A stretch of DNA of 64,000 nucleotides from NCBI GenBank assembly GCA_040756735.1, contig JBFLYC010000006.1, forward strand, positions 83,829-147,828, read 5' to 3'. Of this stretch, positions 62,100-64,000 are shown piece by piece (within the stretch, counting starts at the first letter, position 1; every line of letters begins with the position of its first letter). Both the position numbers and the translations under genes were made by a program. The stretch comes from JBFLYC01 sp040756735. GTDB taxonomy: Bacteria; Bacillota; DSM-16504; Desulfitibacterales; Desulfitibacteraceae. The notes beneath the pieces were generated by a model, which saw only the letters and a list, made by a program, of their open reading frames with translations, had not been told where the DNA came from and made no database searches.

Positions 62100-62120
62100 A
62101 ACTATTATCCATATTCCATT
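62077..62120. repeat. Perfect 44-bp palindrome
   Basis: 22 bases on each side of the 62098/62099 centre are exactly complementary, from AATGGAATATGG to CCATATTCCATT. The following DNA (GTCTAATTCTTATAGG) lacks a good T tract, so this is not a standard terminator. In RNA it would form a ~20-bp hairpin with a tiny loop; in DNA it could be a cruciform, a protein site or a transposition scar. It lies between the exported-protein pair and repeat copy B. Confidence 0.9.
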
Positions 62121-62285
62121 GTCTAATTCTTATAGGGAAAAATTAAGCTTTTATAATAATATATGATATATGCCCAGCAGAAACCTGCTGGTTAAACTCT
62201 AACTTTAAAAAGTCCGTTAAACCTCGTAAATCTATACTATGCCCATTGCAAGAATACTTAAACATATCTTGCTGTACTTAAATGG

Positions 62286-62597
62286 ATTTTTATAAACCCC
62301 GTTCAGGTAAGACTGGATGGGGTTTTTAGCTGATATTGAATTCCTTTTGGTTTACCAGTAAAGTTTTTTCATCTTCAAGTGTAACAAAACTGTTGTTTTT
62401 GGTACTAATAGTTTGAGACATTATTTACCTTTCGAGTTATATATTATGAAAAAATATTTAAATTAGAAAAACTTAAAATTGGAGTTGATATATGTGTTAA
62501 AACTCATCCCGGTGTGAAAGTAGTACCAGGAAACAAGCTTATTTTACAGTATAAGCCCTAAAACGCTCGGAAATAAGACCACTTTTGCCCATAATTT
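62286..62597. repeat. Segmental duplication, copy B (internally deleted)
   Basis: Left arm 62286-62503 matches 59658-59876, with 99 identical bases at 62356-62454. It then jumps after GTGTTAAAAC to CATCCCGGTGTGAAAG, matching 60363 onward. The deletion removes the body of the exported-protein gene. The 130 bases before it (62121-62285) contain a CCAGCAG/CTGCTGG hairpin and no gene. Confidence 0.92.
62326..62421 (-). CDS. Small 31-residue ORF within repeat copy B
   Basis: Begins MSQTISTKNNSFVTLEDEKT and ends KEFNIS, stop 62326. GAAAGG lies 6 bases before the ATG, and a terminator-like hairpin (62294-62325) starts immediately after the stop. The FVTLEDEKTLLVN stretch faintly recalls leaders of small secreted peptides, but no double-Gly follows. 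Maintained in both repeat copies; coding is unproven. Confidence 0.4.
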   Translation of the reverse strand: MSQTISTKNNSFVTLEDEKTLLVNQKEFNIS

Positions 62598-62660
62598 ACA
62601 CAAGGCAAATGGAAAAATATGTAGAGAAAAATAATCTAAATAGCTTCTGGAGGTAGTATT

Positions 62661-63134
62661 ATGGTACATTCAATACCATGGTATATTGTCCTATTTGTAA
62701 GCATACCTGAGTCTTTTTTATCAGTATCTATAGGCTGTAATCTTTTTAATGTGAAAATGGACAATAAAACTATACTTGCTCTTGCAATTCTAAACGCCAT
62801 ATTTTTGTATTTCTTAAGGCAATTAGCATTGATATTTGGAGTCCACACGTTGCTTTCCATAATTTTTTTAACTATTGCCTCATGGTCAATTACAAAAATA
62901 AAGATTTCATATTTGTTTATTTGTATTGCAGCAGGAATTTTAATCGCAGGGATTGTCCAGAGTATAATCATTTCAATAATGATACAAACAGTTGGCTTAG
63001 ATGTTAGTGATATTGCAGACGTTCCATGGTTAAACTTTGTTCTGTTCATACCAGTGGCTTTAATCATGGCTATTCTAAATTTTCTCATAAAAAAACATAA
63101 TTATGTCTTGTATGACTTACAATTTAAATGTTGA
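62661..63134 (+). CDS. Polytopic membrane protein next to histidine kinase
   Basis: 157 residues, nearly all hydrophobic, about five helices (IPWYIVLFVSIPESFLSVSI; ILALAILNAIFLYFL; LLSIIFLTIASWSI; YLFICIAAGILIAGIVQSII; FVLFIPVALIMAILNFLI) with a short basic tail. It resembles the sensory membrane regions that begin many Clostridial AgrC/NatK-type kinases, and it ends 16 bases before the kinase gene. No AgrB catalytic His/Cys pair is convincing. SD GGAGGTAG precedes ATG 62661. I infer a separate sensor subunit or a split kinase N-terminus. Confidence 0.65.
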   Translation: MVHSIPWYIVLFVSIPESFLSVSIGCNLFNVKMDNKTILALAILNAIFLYFLRQLALIFGVHTLLSIIFLTIASWSITKIKISYLFICIAAGILIAGIVQSIIISIMIQTVGLDVSDIADVPWLNFVLFIPVALIMAILNFLIKKHNYVLYDLQFKC

Positions 63135-63149
63135 GGAGGATGGTCCCAC

Positions 63150-63983
63150 TTGCCGGTAAATATCACTATAATTATTACCATTTTCATACAAGCCTTGCTT
63201 TTTATTTTAGTAAACCACTATATTTTTATTCTAGATGACTTTAATGCTTTAAAATCTCTACTTCCTTTCATAAATTTACTCATGCTATTTTTATTGATTT
63301 TTTTATTTATTTCAACAAAAAAGCTGGAAACTACAACAAAAAGACAAATCGAAGCAAATTTATTGAAAGAGCATTTGAAGCAACTTGAAAATGTTCTAGA
63401 AACCATGCAAATACAAAAACATGAACATACAAAGCATATTCAAACCTTACAAGCAATGGTGTATTTGAATGAAATAGAAGAAGCCCAAAAATACATAGAC
63501 GGTATTGCAGTAAACTACTGGTATACAGAAAGCATTATAGATACGGGACATCCAGCTTTAACTGCTTTATTAAACAGTAAACGCAAAGTAGCGGAAATAA
63601 AAAATATTAAATTTGATTTTAGTATCAAATGTGATGTTGCAAATATTCACCTTTTTTCTTGGGATTTATGCAGCATAATTGGGAATCTGATAGATAATGC
63701 TTTTGAAGCTGTTACAGAAAATGTTGGAAGTAAAAATGTAGGACTTGAGATAAAATCTGAAAACAAGAACTATGTAATTTATGTTATAAATAATGGGCCT
63801 AAACTGCCGCCATCAGTCCAGGAAAAAATATTTCAACCAGGCTTTACCACTAAAGATTCAGAAGGAAGGGGATATGGTTTATTTCTGGTTAATAAACTAA
63901 TCAATAAATATAACGGCAAAATCCAGGTCATATCAAATGACAAGACTACTTTTATTATCTCGCTTCCTCACCAAGGAGAGTAA
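63150..63983 (+). CDS. Sensor histidine kinase, AgrC/NatK-like
   Basis: 277 residues: two N-terminal helices (IIITIFIQALLFILVNHYIF; INLLMLFLLIFLFIS), a coiled coil (~58-95), a Spo0B-like H-box QKHEHTKHIQTLQAM with the likely phosphorylated His, N-box GNLIDNAFEAV, G1-type VINNGPKLPP and G2 GRGYGLFLVNKL. This is the HPK10-like type usually paired with LytTR response regulators. TTG 63150 behind GAGGAGGA. The next ORF begins 3 bases after the stop. Confidence 0.88.
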   Translation: MPVNITIIITIFIQALLFILVNHYIFILDDFNALKSLLPFINLLMLFLLIFLFISTKKLETTTKRQIEANLLKEHLKQLENVLETMQIQKHEHTKHIQTLQAMVYLNEIEEAQKYIDGIAVNYWYTESIIDTGHPALTALLNSKRKVAEIKNIKFDFSIKCDVANIHLFSWDLCSIIGNLIDNAFEAVTENVGSKNVGLEIKSENKNYVIYVINNGPKLPPSVQEKIFQPGFTTKDSEGRGYGLFLVNKLINKYNGKIQVISNDKTTFIISLPHQGE

Positions 63984-63985
63984 GC

Positions 63986-64000
63986 ATGATAAAAAGGTTA
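63986..64000 (+). CDS. Start of downstream gene (truncated by window end)
   Basis: ATG 63986 with AAGGAGAG eight bases upstream; only MIKRL is visible. Position directly after the kinase suggests its response regulator, but nothing in five codons proves it. Confidence 0.4.

Noticed and set aside
62636..63088. 150-codon - strand frame opposite the membrane protein gene
   Set aside because: No ribosome-binding site; the + strand frame has a good SD and consistent membrane helices.

Overview
The window is a chromosomal segment of a low-GC, endospore-forming Firmicute, most like the Clostridia (Peptococcaceae-type). The reasons are the sporulation genes spoIVFA, spoIVFB, spo0B and lonB; a T-box in front of valS; a Rex repressor; a Prp protease beside an L27 with a cleavable N-terminus; tRNA genes that encode CCA; and Fur/PerR control of a reverse rubrerythrin, which points to an anaerobe. 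Species cannot be named from the sequence alone. About 85 percent of the window is co-directional housekeeping DNA on the + strand; only trpB2, hsp20 and an AEC transporter are clearly on the - strand.

Layout. 1-1960: end of an MBL hydrolase, rph, rdgB. 1962-2603: decayed sigma-54 activator and TRAP-permease fragments. 2689-3573: panB. 3798-4384: six-tRNA array (Gly, Arg, His, Gln, Lys, Leu) behind a consensus promoter. 4385-5840: scrap zone with a stalk-domain remnant, a probable IS200/IS605 right end and nucleotidyltransferase fragments. 5845-7000: PerR-like regulator with a Per box, then reverse rubrerythrin. 7056-10788: trpB2, an Ogt-AlkA fusion, a FlK-like thioesterase and hsp20. 11014-19588: tRNA-Gly, then tig-clpP-clpX-lonB-lonA-engB (protein quality control). 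19714-28412: meaB, T-box valS, folC, rex, maf, radC, mreB. 28428-35084: mreCD, PBP2, minCDE, rodA (shape and division). 35171-37849: TPP riboswitch, thiDEM and a broken thiL. 37956-49000: spoIVFAB, a radical SAM pair, rng, rplU-prp-rpmA, spo0B, obgE, yhbY, nadD, yqeK, rsfS. 49026-59638: leuS, comEA, AEC transporter, a restriction-modification remnant, ilvD, an SLH-like exported protein, comEC.

Much of the order (folC-maf-radC-mreBCD-min-spoIVFAB-rplU-prp-rpmA-spo0B-obg, and rph-rdgB-tig-clpX-lonBA-engB) matches the Bacillus backbone, so the insertions stand out: rex, meaB, the thi operon, the redox/repair block and the terminal cassette.

The most unusual part is 59640-64000. An ~800-bp unit is duplicated as two diverged copies that share a 99-bp perfect block, and the second copy has lost ~490 bp internally. 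Between the copies lie two exported-protein genes (60889, 61348). They are preceded by a 21-bp-spaced direct repeat of the LytTR-operator type, a -10 box, and a 5' UTR that folds as a three-way junction with a mutually exclusive alternative pairing. A perfect 44-bp palindrome follows. Downstream are a five-helix membrane protein, an AgrC/NatK-like histidine kinase and the first codons of a further gene. I read this as a candidate quorum or envelope-signalling cassette; that reading is inference.
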